Source: Actinomycetota bacterium
GTDB lineage: Bacteria > Cyanobacteriota > Vampirovibrionia > Obscuribacterales > Obscuribacteraceae
DNA: 8,109 nt
Reading direction: 5' to 3'
Assembly (NCBI GenBank): GCA_903970355.1
Contig: CAJCIF010000170.1
Span: 1 to 8,109 of the forward strand
Made by a program: the position numbers and the translations under genes. The notes beneath the pieces were generated by a model that saw only the letters and a program-made list of their open reading frames with translations, ran no database searches and was not told the origin of the DNA. This document shows positions 1 through 5,979 of the stretch, piece by piece. The first letter of the stretch is position 1. Each line of letters opens with the position of its first letter.

Positions 1-559
1 CAGCATAGGGACGAGATAAGAGATTATTGGCGCGCTCCAATTGTCCACCAAAGAGAGCCTCTCTGATTCTTGAGCTGGAGACTTCCTGTCCGCCAAATTC
101 CACTTCCTGTGCGACTTTTACTGAAAAGCCCAGTTCACCACCTAGTTGTTTTAGCAAATCGGGATTGCCTTCGCGATCGCGTCCGAAGTGGTGGTTATAG
201 CCTACCGATATCGATTTGGCGCCCATGGCGCCCACAAGAATATTTTCAACATATTCGCGCGGGGTGAGCCGGCACAGTTCTTCGTCAAAACAGAGTACGA
301 GTGCCGCTTCCACACCCAACTCTTCAAACAAGGAAAGGCGTTGCTCGATAACCGTTAGTAATAGTGGGGTTGAGCCCTGTGTCAGTGTGCGGGGATGGTC
401 TCTAAATGTAACCACGCCGGGCGTTACACCCAGCCGCCTGGCTTCAAGTAGCGCGCTGCCGATTACTTCTTTGTGACCGGCGTGAACACCATCAAAAAAA
501 CCTAAGGCTATTGCAGATTGTGAAAGGAGCCCAGGTTTGGCTTCGAAAAAGGTTTCCAA
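1..559 (-). CDS. ribF: Bifunctional riboflavin kinase / FAD synthetase, N-terminal part (partial)
   Basis: RibF phosphorylates riboflavin to FMN and adenylylates FMN to FAD in the cytoplasm. The 186 codons present cover the nucleotidyltransferase (FAD synthetase) domain. Visible signatures are GFFDGVHAGH at residues 20-29 (the HxGH-type nucleotide-binding motif), TFRDHP at 51-56, GYNHHFGRDREGN at 120-132, SSSRIREAL at 161-169, and the LLSRPYA run where the riboflavin kinase domain should begin. That kinase domain lies beyond the window start. No in-frame ATG exists between the upstream in-frame stop (TAG, complement of 653-655) and the conserved core, so the start is non-ATG. I chose TTG at 559-557 because GGAAA lies 5 bases upstream and it leaves about 19 residues before the first motif, as is usual. 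TTG at 619 and CTG at 574 are alternatives. The gene is divergent from gyrB. Family assignment is secure; the start is not. Confidence 0.93.
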   Translation of the reverse strand, partial: METFFEAKPGLLSQSAIALGFFDGVHAGHKEVIGSALLEARRLGVTPGVVTFRDHPRTLTQGSTPLLLTVIEQRLSLFEELGVEAALVLCFDEELCRLTPREYVENILVGAMGAKSISVGYNHHFGRDREGNPDLLKQLGGELGFSVKVAQEVEFGGQEVSSSRIREALFGGQLERANNLLSRPYA

Positions 560-978
560 GGAAATTTCCAGTTGAAGGATTGAAAACGCGTTGATACAAA
601 ACTTGAAGGACGAATACAACCGGAGACATGTGTGAGACAGCCGGGGTTTCGACTAGTATTTTATCCCAACGCTCTGCGGCTCGCTTATGCTAGATAACTT
701 TCATGTGGAAAGTCAGGTTTCTAAAGTTGCCGACCACTTGGGTTCTCCTCGCCTTCGAAAAGGGCAGCAAAAGCGTTGTTACGAAGAATGAGCATAAAGG
801 CTAAGCGCCCGTTTGTCTCAGGCTTTTGCTAGGCAACTATGCTAAAATTTCGCCTATCAGGCTTATGGTGAAATTGTTTTTGTTTTACTGCTGATGCCAT
901 TTTCCCTGAAGTTCTGCCATGTATTGGCTAACTCAGGCGGGGGTGTATTAGCGACATAAGTGTTAGACAGTATCCGAG
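560..978. other. Divergent ribF/gyrB intergenic region
   Basis: This stretch of about 420 bases has no convincing gene. On the plus strand it holds two extended -10-like boxes, TGCTAGATA (688-696) and TGCTAAAAT (840-848), neither with a good -35. Just after the first is the inverted repeat ACTTTC/GAAAGT (697-702 and 708-713, 5-base loop). AACTTT at 696-701 can instead pair with AAAGTT at 723-728, so the two foldings exclude each other. A further perfect 8-base inverted repeat, GCAAAAGC/GCTTTTGC (767-774 and 822-829), encloses 47 bases. On the minus strand TTGTAT and TATCAA, 17 bases apart (complement of 619-591), are a weak candidate for the ribF promoter. I see no FMN riboswitch pattern upstream of ribF, no tRNA and no known ncRNA. 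Confidence 0.6.
840..848 (+). promoter_or_regulatory. Candidate extended -10 promoter for gyrB
   Basis: TGCTAAAAT fits the extended -10 pattern TGnTATAAT (hexamer TAAAAT at 843-848). The sequence 16-17 bases upstream (AGGCTT/GGCTTT) is a poor -35, so recognition would rest on the TG extension. It would give a leader of roughly 135-140 bases before the gyrB ATG. This rests on pattern matching only. Confidence 0.35.
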
Positions 979-993
979 TTGGTGAAGAAAAGA

Positions 994-3108
994 ATGCCGA
1001 AAAAGGAACCCCAAGCGAACGATCCTAAAGATTTAAATGAAGAGGTCAGCAAGAACGATGCTGCTCCTGCAAATGGCGCCACAAATGGTGCATCGAACGG
1101 TAACTCAAATCATGTCGAAGGTTCTTACGATGCGTCCAGCATCGACGTTCTAGAAGGGTTAGAAGCTGTTCGTAAGCGTCCAGGTATGTACATTGGTAGC
1201 ACCGGACCAAAAGGGCTCCATCACCTGGTTTGGGAAATTGTAGACAATTCGGTTGACGAATCTTTAGCCGGCTATTGCAAAAATATTGAAGTCATTATCA
1301 ACCCAGATAATTCCATTACCGTCGAGGATGATGGACGTGGAATTCCAACTGACGTAGTAGAAAAGACCGGCAAAAGTGCAGTTGAAACTGTATTCACTGT
1401 GCTGCACGCTGGTGGCAAATTCGGTGGCTCCGGATATAAGGTTTCAGGTGGTTTGCACGGCGTTGGCGCATCAGTTGTAAACGCACTTTCAGAGCGCCTT
1501 GATGTCGAAGTCTATAGAGATGGCAAAGTCCATCATCAGGTTTATCGCAGAGGCGATGCAGATGGCGGTCTCAAAATAACTGGCAAAACTGACAAGCGTG
1601 GTACCAGAGTTACATTTTGGCCGGATAACACCATTTTTCATGACATCAATGAAGAAGGTGAACGCAAAGAGATTGTTGTTGAATATGAAACCTTGGTTCA
1701 TCGCTTAAGGGAAATGGCCTTCCTCAATAAAGGTTTAGGCATGACTCTTACTGATGCACGTGTAGAGCCTGCAAAGACCGAGCGCTTTCACTACGAAGGC
1801 GGAATCGCAAGTTATGTCGACTATTTGAATAACACGCGCGTTACGTTACACAAACCTCCCATTTATTTCGAACAGCAGCGCGATCAAATTAATGTTGAAG
1901 TTTCGATGCAATGGACGGAGATGTATTCCGAATCCGTTTATACCTTTGTAAATAACATCAATACCAATGACGGCGGCACGCACTTAACCGGTTTTCGCAA
2001 TGCCTTAACTCGGGTAATCAATGACCATTCCAGAAAAGGAAATTTCCAGATCAAAGAGACCGATGAAAAGTTCACAGGCGATGATGTACGGGAAGGCTTA
2101 ACTGCAATTGTAAGTGTGAAGGTTCCGGAACCGCAGTTCGAAGGACAAACCAAAGCACGTTTGGGTAACAGAGAAGTACAGGGAGTGACGCAATCCGTTG
2201 TATCCGAAGCTTTGTCCGAATGGCTCGAACTTAATCCCAAAGCAGCCAAAGAAATAGTCAACAAAGCTTTGCAAGCACGATTAGCGCGTGAAGCAGCTCA
2301 AAAAGCTAAGCAAAGCGTCAGAAGACAATCTTTTCTGGAAAATTCTTCTTTACCCGGCAAGCTAGCGGATTGTTCTGATCGCGACCCAGCCAAATGCGAG
2401 ATTTTTCTTGTGGAAGGTGACTCTGCCGGTGGTAGCGCTAAGCAAGGCCGAAACCGAAACTATCAGGCCATTCTTCCCTTGCGTGGCAAGATATTGAACG
2501 TTGAACGCGTTCAGCCAAGTCGAATTTATGAGAATACAGAAGTGCAAGCCATGATTCAGGGGCTTGGTTTGGTTGTTAAAGAAGAGGAAGAAGAAAACGG
2601 CGGTGGTAACGGCTCTAAAGGAGCCGGCATGTTGCGCCCAAATGCCACCAACTTAGACCTTTCTAAATTGCGATACCACAAAGTGGTTATCATGACCGAT
2701 GCCGATGTGGATGGCAGTCACATTCGTACGCTTCTTTTGACTTTCTTTTTCCGATACGCCCGTCCGCTTGTAGAACTTGGATACGTCTATATCGCACAAC
2801 CACCGCTTTTCCTGGTGGAAAAAGGCAAGCGTAGCGAATACTGTTTCAACGAACACAAATTGGAAGCTGTACTGGCAGAACTAGGTGAAAAGGCGATCGT
2901 CAAAAGGTTTAAAGGCTTGGGTGAAATGATGGCGGAGCAATTGTGGGACACCACAATGAATCCGGAAACTCGGACCCTCAAACAGGTAACCGTTAACGAT
3001 GCCTCAGAAGCAGATCACGTATTCGATCTTCTAATGGGAGAGGCTGTCGGACCACGTCGCGACTTCATCGAAAACCATGCCCACGAAGTTTCCAATCTCG
3101 ACGTATAA
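994..3108 (+). CDS. gyrB: DNA gyrase subunit B
   Basis: This is the ATPase/TOPRIM subunit of DNA gyrase, which with GyrA (not here) introduces negative supercoils using ATP. Counting from ATG 994 (704 residues): GHKL ATPase motifs EIVDNSVDE (81-89), DDGRGIP (112-118) and [14 protein letters not shown] (152-165); transducer domain; TOPRIM metal residues EGDSAGG (474-480) and DADVDG (569-574); C-terminal [16 protein letters not shown] (640-655). It is longer than the usual 630-650 residues for two reasons: an N-terminal low-complexity tail of about 43 residues rich in Asn/Gly/Ala before [24 protein letters not shown], and a Glu/Gly-rich insert at about 530-556 inside TOPRIM, just before [23 protein letters not shown] 979 and GTG 982 are alternative in-frame starts; no candidate has a strong ribosome site (GGTG lies 9 bases before ATG 994). 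GyrB rather than ParE is favoured by overall sequence, without a search. Confidence 0.96.
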   Translation: MPKKEPQANDPKDLNEEVSKNDAAPANGATNGASNGNSNHVEGSYDASSIDVLEGLEAVRKRPGMYIGSTGPKGLHHLVWEIVDNSVDESLAGYCKNIEVIINPDNSITVEDDGRGIPTDVVEKTGKSAVETVFTVLHAGGKFGGSGYKVSGGLHGVGASVVNALSERLDVEVYRDGKVHHQVYRRGDADGGLKITGKTDKRGTRVTFWPDNTIFHDINEEGERKEIVVEYETLVHRLREMAFLNKGLGMTLTDARVEPAKTERFHYEGGIASYVDYLNNTRVTLHKPPIYFEQQRDQINVEVSMQWTEMYSESVYTFVNNINTNDGGTHLTGFRNALTRVINDHSRKGNFQIKETDEKFTGDDVREGLTAIVSVKVPEPQFEGQTKARLGNREVQGVTQSVVSEALSEWLELNPKAAKEIVNKALQARLAREAAQKAKQSVRRQSFLENSSLPGKLADCSDRDPAKCEIFLVEGDSAGGSAKQGRNRNYQAILPLRGKILNVERVQPSRIYENTEVQAMIQGLGLVVKEEEEENGGGNGSKGAGMLRPNATNLDLSKLRYHKVVIMTDADVDGSHIRTLLLTFFFRYARPLVELGYVYIAQPPLFLVEKGKRSEYCFNEHKLEAVLAELGEKAIVKRFKGLGEMMAEQLWDTTMNPETRTLKQVTVNDASEADHVFDLLMGEAVGPRRDFIENHAHEVSNLDV

Positions 3109-3120
3109 AAGAGGAATGGC

Positions 3121-3729
3121 GTGATCAACGTAGCAAACGTTGTCACCGTTGCAAGGGTTTTTCTCGCTCTTATTACGCTGTCTCTTCTATTTCTCCCCGG
3201 TGAGAGCTATCGTTGGGCGGCTTTTATTCTCACAATATTAGTGATCTGGGCAGACGGACTCGATGGTTATTTCGCACGCCTTTTAAACCAGTCTTCGAAG
3301 TTTGGCGGCATGCTTGATATCGCTGGCGATCGAGTTGTTGAAATGGCTTATTGGATTGTTTATTCGGTATTAGGTTGGGTTCCAGTTTGGGTGCCACTGC
3401 TTTTCCTTGTGCGTGGCACTTTCGTGGATGCAATACGTGCCTATCTGAGCGAAAAGGGTTTCACCGCCTTTGGTGCCAACACCATGATGCAAACTGGATT
3501 GGGTAAATTTTTAGTCGCTTCGAACTTCAGCCGTTTTACTTACGCTGTTGTGAAAGCCGTTGCTTTTTGCCTTCTGATTCTCGCTCATGTCAGTCTCAAT
3601 CCCAATTGGCATATCGGCGATGCCGCCACCGTCACCGTTTATATCGCTTGCATCTTTTGTGTCCTGCGCGGGCTTCCTGTTCTATTCGAAGCTCCTGTTC
3701 TTTTTGCGGACACGCCAAAACAACCCTAA
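3121..3729 (+). CDS. CDP-alcohol phosphatidyltransferase, PgsA-like membrane enzyme
   Basis: Enzymes of this family exchange CMP on a CDP-lipid (usually CDP-diacylglycerol) for an alcohol such as glycerol-3-phosphate, making phospholipid head groups in the inner membrane. The full family motif D-x2-D-G-x2-A-R-x8-G-x3-D-x3-D is intact: D45, D48, G49, A52, R53, G62, D66, D70. The rest is hydrophobic, with about five or six likely membrane segments, and 202 residues is a normal length for PgsA. The LDIAGDRVVE context differs from the LDPVADK typical of PgsA, so the acceptor alcohol (glycerol-3-phosphate, inositol phosphate or other) is not settled and I give no symbol. The GTG start at 3121 follows GAGGA (3111-3115) with 5 bases of spacing. 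It begins 12 bases after the gyrB stop, so the two are probably cotranscribed. The hairpin element at 3744 follows its stop by 14 bases. Confidence 0.88.
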   Translation: MINVANVVTVARVFLALITLSLLFLPGESYRWAAFILTILVIWADGLDGYFARLLNQSSKFGGMLDIAGDRVVEMAYWIVYSVLGWVPVWVPLLFLVRGTFVDAIRAYLSEKGFTAFGANTMMQTGLGKFLVASNFSRFTYAVVKAVAFCLLILAHVSLNPNWHIGDAATVTVYIACIFCVLRGLPVLFEAPVLFADTPKQP

Positions 3730-3743
3730 CTATTTTTCTCCAG

Positions 3744-3793
3744 TACTCCTCAGAATGTGGAGGCAAGTTTGCGCGTCCACATTCTGAGGAGTA
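3744..3793 (+). repeat. Palindromic hairpin element, copy 1
   Basis: Two perfect 18-base arms (3744-3761 and 3776-3793; inner sequence CTCCTCAGAATGTGGA) enclose a 14-base centre, GGCAAGTTTGCGCG, which itself contains GCAA-GT-TTGC. A second copy in the opposite orientation lies at 4669-4716; 42 of 48 shared positions are identical. Two of the differences are compensatory A-T to G-C changes in the stem (3745/3792 and 3761/3776 here), which suggests that the fold is maintained. No T-run follows directly, so this is not a classical terminator. It resembles REP/MITE-like dispersed palindromes, but I cannot name a family. Confidence 0.85.
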
Positions 3794-3797
3794 AATT

Positions 3798-3841
3798 GCC
3801 CTATCTTTTAATTTCATTAAAACCGAGGGCTCCTTCTTTTT
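3798..3841 (+). terminator. Candidate Rho-independent terminator of the gyrB operon
   Basis: GCCCT (3798-3802) pairs with AGGGC (3826-3830), and inside it TTTTAAT pairs with ATTAAAA around a 3-base loop, leaving a 3-by-3 internal bulge. A pyrimidine tract TCCTTCTTTTT (3831-3841) follows. This lies about 70 bases past the phosphatidyltransferase stop. The downstream arm overlaps the start of the 55-base repeat. Confidence 0.5.
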
Positions 3842-3878
3842 GAAAATTTCTCGTTGTCAGAAAAATAGCTAATTTTCT
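3824..3878 (+). repeat. 55-base inverted repeat, left copy, with 20-base near-palindrome
   Basis: An ungapped hand alignment to the reverse complement of 4824-4878 gives 44/55 identities, with the blocks CGAGGG, TTTTTGAA, TTGTCAGAAAA and TAGCTAA conserved. The inner end (3859-3878) reads AGAAAAATAGCTAATTTTCT, a 20-base palindrome with one mismatched pair. TTCTCG (3848-3853) and CGAGAA (3880-3885) extend the dyad on this copy only. The pair of repeats brackets the DUF6088 gene in a span of 1055 bases. I see no target-site duplication at the outer ends. It could be a terminal repeat, a shared 3' untranslated element, or a pair of operators. Confidence 0.75.
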
Positions 3879-3888
3879 TCGAGAACTG

Positions 3889-3911
3889 AAAAATGGCGAA
3901 GCGCTTCCGCG
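3889..3911 (-). terminator. Weak terminator candidate after the DUF6088 gene
   Basis: On the minus strand CGCGGAAGCGCTTCGCC, centred on the 10-base palindrome GAAGCGCTTC, is followed by A and then TTTTT, 16 bases beyond the stop codon of the gene at 3927. The stem must open a loop in its own palindrome and leaves a bulged G, so it is weak. Confidence 0.3.
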
Positions 3912-3926
3912 AAAAAAGGCCATGGA

Positions 3927-4526
3927 TTATGTAATGATTTTCCAGGTTTTGTTCGGGAATTGATCGCTTAGCCAGGCGGGAATAAATTGGATGTTGTTGC
4001 GGTTTTCGATGCGATCAAACCGGTTGTAATCTTTTTGCGCTTTCGAAATGACAAAGGGAGAAACGGATCTATTGCCTAAATGGCAAAGTGCGCGTAGCAC
4101 TTGACCGGACCGTGTATCGGCCATTTTCATACGACGGGTTGAGGTTTCCTTTAGTGTGATCGTTCGATTGCCAATGCGAAATCTGCTCGAACGACCATCG
4201 ATTGAAAAGATAGTCGCGTCTTCCAGTCCTTCTTTGATACCGAGGCGAATTCCCAGGTTGTCCGGGTATTCGCTGATTCGACGCCCAAAGGATTCCGCCT
4301 TCACTTTTGCGATATCAAAGTCAGAAAAGACCAACTTATTTTCTGGATCTTTCACGAATACGCCTCGTGCTAGACGGCGAATTCTTCCCGATTTCACGAA
4401 TCGAGAAAGAATCTGATCGATTGCTGCGCGAAATCCGTATGCCAATACTTCGCGTGTCGTGAATATGCGTCCTATCGGCAGCAATGAGACGAATCTGCCG
4501 ACCATACTTTTGGTGTTGTTGCGCAT
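3927..4526 (-). CDS. Solitary DUF6088 / AbiEi-like winged-helix antitoxin-type protein
   Basis: The protein (199 residues) matches my memory of the DUF6088 family, related to the AbiEi antitoxins of AbiE abortive-infection toxin-antitoxin systems. An N-terminal winged helix-turn-helix spans about 8-58, with FTTREVLAYGFRAAIDQILSRFVKSGRIRRLARGVF. A middle region follows, then the family-typical run FRIGNRTITLKE, TRSGQVLRALCHLG and IPAWLSDQF. AbiEi proteins bind inverted repeats in their own promoter and silence a partner AbiEii nucleotidyltransferase toxin. No such toxin gene is next to it on either side, so this is an orphan regulator here. The start is well supported: GGAGG stands 8 bases upstream of the ATG. 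The gene reads from the waa-type operon side toward the phosphatidyltransferase, lies between two inverted repeats, and has hairpin elements near both ends. Its function in this cell (regulator, orphan antitoxin, cargo) is not known. Family call is from recognition, not a search. Confidence 0.82.
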   Translation of the reverse strand: MRNNTKSMVGRFVSLLPIGRIFTTREVLAYGFRAAIDQILSRFVKSGRIRRLARGVFVKDPENKLVFSDFDIAKVKAESFGRRISEYPDNLGIRLGIKEGLEDATIFSIDGRSSRFRIGNRTITLKETSTRRMKMADTRSGQVLRALCHLGNRSVSPFVISKAQKDYNRFDRIENRNNIQFIPAWLSDQFPNKTWKIIT

Positions 4527-4534
4527 GGCTGTAA

Positions 4535-4539
4535 CCTCC
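4535..4539 (-). promoter_or_regulatory. Ribosome binding site of the DUF6088 gene
   Basis: On the minus strand GGAGG sits 8 bases before the ATG at 4526-4524. It is the clearest Shine-Dalgarno sequence in the window and fixes this start. Confidence 0.8.
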
Positions 4540-4668
4540 GTTTAGAGATGACTACAAGTCTTCAACGCAAAAATGCAAAAAAGGTTCAATTGAATTGTCG
4601 CCAGTTTCTTACTAAATATCACTTCGCCTTTGTACAGACATTTTCGTTTAAGCGGTGCTTTAAGCATT

Positions 4669-4716
4669 GCTCCTCAGAATGCGGGCGCGCAAGCTTGCCC
4701 CCACATTCTGAGGAGC
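4669..4716 (-). repeat. Palindromic hairpin element, copy 2
   Basis: This is the second copy of the element at 3744-3793, in the opposite orientation. Arms 4669-4685 and 4700-4716 pair over 17 positions with one mismatch (C4682 opposite A4703; a G-U wobble if transcribed on the minus strand). The 14-base centre, read on the minus strand, is GGCAAGCTTGCGCG, one base different from copy 1. TTGC/GCAA outside the arms (4667-4670, 4717-4720) hint at a longer ancestral dyad. It lies between the GT9 gene and the DUF6088 start. Confidence 0.85.
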
Positions 4717-4823
4717 GCAAAAGGACGCTCCAAATTGTGAAATCGATTTCTATCGAAAAATATTTGATGTCAAAAAGGGACTAATTGAGAAAGTGTTTGT
4801 GCTAGACTCTTTCAAATTTTGAT

Positions 4824-4878
4824 AGAAAGTTAGCTAATTTTCTGACAACAAGAAAAATTCAAAAATGGACAACCCTCG
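4824..4878 (-). repeat. 55-base inverted repeat, right copy, with 20-base near-palindrome
   Basis: This is the partner of 3824-3878 in inverted orientation. Its inner end (4824-4843) reads AGAAAGTTAGCTAATTTTCT, again a 20-base palindrome with a single mismatched pair, but the mismatch is at a different position from that in the left copy. Both therefore deviate from the same perfect palindrome, AGAAAATTAGCTAATTTTCT. The outer end is 15 bases beyond the stop of the GT9 gene. On the minus strand CGAGGG is followed by TTGTCC and ATTTTT, but I could not build a good terminator stem from it. Confidence 0.75.
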
Positions 4879-4893
4879 AGTCTACAAGGACGC

Positions 4894-5979
4894 TCAGGTT
4901 GCGTGGGTTGGGGACTTTTTTGATTGTTTGGCGTTTGCGAATAACTCAATTGCTTTTGAGATGATGCGCTGAGGATCGAATTGAGTTAAGCACGGCCGGT
5001 CGATGCAAGTTTTTTTGTAGTGGCAAGGACGGCAGACGAGTTGTTCGTCGTACAGGGCAGCATGTTGGTCGCCGAAGGGTCGCCAGCGAACAGGATCGGT
5101 TGGACCGAAAAGCGAAATCGTTGGTGTGCCAACGGCGGCACTTAAGTGAGCTGGTCCGGAATCAACGCAAATCGACATCTTCATACGCTCGTATAGGGCA
5201 AGACTCTGGCGCAGGGAGAGGCGGCCGGCAAGGTTCAAGCAAGGTACTTGCGATTGACGGGCTAATTCTTCATAGAGAGGAACGTCGGAAGCGGCGCCTG
5301 AAAAAACTGGTTCAAATCCCCAGTCTTTATATAGCGTATGAACAATCTTCGCCCAATGTTCAAGAGGATACATTTTGTCTGGATGCGCTGACGCAGCATG
5401 GATCAAAATATGTTTGCCTTCAGTAAGTTCAGGCACAATTTTGGAAATATCTTTGCGTTCTTCTTCGCTTATGAAAGCCTCTAGATAGTTATCTTGAATC
5501 GGTATACCAACTGCTCTGAGAACATCAAGGGTTGATTCGACTTCATGTATGGCGGTATTAAACGGAGCAGTATGGGTAAGCAGAAAATTGCGCCCTTTAG
5601 ATGCGTATCCTATTCTTCTTTTAGCTCCGATTAAATATGAAAGTGCAGCAGAAGAAAAGGAACGTTTCAAGACGAAAGCTGTATCGTACTTGTTTTTGCG
5701 AAGGTGTAAGGCGTAGCTCCAGAAGCTTCGTTTCTCACCATATCCTTGATCATATTTGTGGAAACGGGTGGTATCAAATTCAATCAAATCGTCTACGTAC
5801 GGGCAGCCTGCTAATACTTGTCCACTCTGCGGACCGACAAGTACATCTATGCGGGCACGAGGCAACGCCCTTCTGAGATTGCGCAGGAAAGGAACTGTGA
5901 GAATGGTATCGCCAATAAAACGATAGCGCATAACAAGCACGCGATTAACATCTAGAAAAGATAAGGGAGAGTTGCTCAT
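4894..5979 (-). CDS. GT9 family glycosyltransferase, LPS heptosyltransferase (WaaF-like)
   Basis: Family GT9 enzymes transfer ADP-heptose to Kdo or heptose in the LPS inner core at the cytoplasmic face of the inner membrane. The 361-residue length is typical. The N-terminal half opens with VLVMRYRFIGDTILTVPFLRNLRRALP (about 14-40), the acceptor-side Rossmann fold. The C-terminal half has IHAASAHPDKMYPLEHWAKIV and DSGPAHLSAAVGTPTISLFGPTDP from about 273, the usual donor-binding loop. A cysteine cluster, CRPCHYKKTC...PC (from about 314), is common in heptosyltransferase II-like members. Whether it acts as WaaF, WaaC or WaaQ cannot be told from this, so no symbol is given. The ATG overlaps the lpxK stop as ATGA, which implies translational coupling in one operon. 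The C-terminus ends in a short Lys/Ser-rich tail. The right 55-base repeat lies just beyond the stop. Confidence 0.88.
   Translation of the reverse strand: MSNSPLSFLDVNRVLVMRYRFIGDTILTVPFLRNLRRALPRARIDVLVGPQSGQVLAGCPYVDDLIEFDTTRFHKYDQGYGEKRSFWSYALHLRKNKYDTAFVLKRSFSSAALSYLIGAKRRIGYASKGRNFLLTHTAPFNTAIHEVESTLDVLRAVGIPIQDNYLEAFISEEERKDISKIVPELTEGKHILIHAASAHPDKMYPLEHWAKIVHTLYKDWGFEPVFSGAASDVPLYEELARQSQVPCLNLAGRLSLRQSLALYERMKMSICVDSGPAHLSAAVGTPTISLFGPTDPVRWRPFGDQHAALYDEQLVCRPCHYKKTCIDRPCLTQFDPQRIISKAIELFANAKQSKKSPTHAT

Larger units (their letters stand above)
4527..4893. other. Gene-free region between the GT9 gene and the DUF6088 gene
   Basis: These 367 bases hold the second hairpin element and the right 55-base repeat, both listed separately. 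A small hairpin, GGAGCG/CGCTCC (4712-4717 and 4726-4731), abuts and competes with the 3' arm of the hairpin element. CAATTGAATTG at 4587-4597 is a short dyad upstream of the DUF6088 gene that could be an operator. TGCTAGACT at 4800-4808 (plus strand) resembles an extended -10 but has no fitting -35. Apparent open frames run straight through the palindromes and are not credible genes. No toxin, transposase or RNA gene is visible. Confidence 0.6.

Noticed and set aside
70..476. Plus-strand open frames of 65 and 86 codons
   Set aside because: They are antisense to the clear RibF coding sequence.
560..978. FMN riboswitch or small structured RNA between ribF and gyrB
   Set aside because: I found none of the conserved FMN-element segments, and the short inverted repeats do not assemble into a fold I recognise.
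3567..3817. Small open frames on both strands across the phosphatidyltransferase 3' end and hairpin copy 1
   Set aside because: They are shadows of the real gene or run through a perfect palindrome; no ribosome site or recognisable protein.
3744..4716. CRISPR array
   Set aside because: Only two copies, in opposite orientation, more than 800 bases apart, with a gene between them.
4548..4784. A 78-codon plus-strand open frame upstream of the DUF6088 gene, as a possible missing toxin
   Set aside because: It reads straight through hairpin copy 2 (SSECGRASLPPHSEE comes from the palindrome), is far shorter than an AbiEii nucleotidyltransferase, and shows no toxin motif.
3824..4878. A complete insertion sequence
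   Set aside because: No transposase or DDE/HUH motif lies between the repeats, the repeats are only about 80% alike, and no target-site duplication is visible at 3819-3823 versus 4879-4883.
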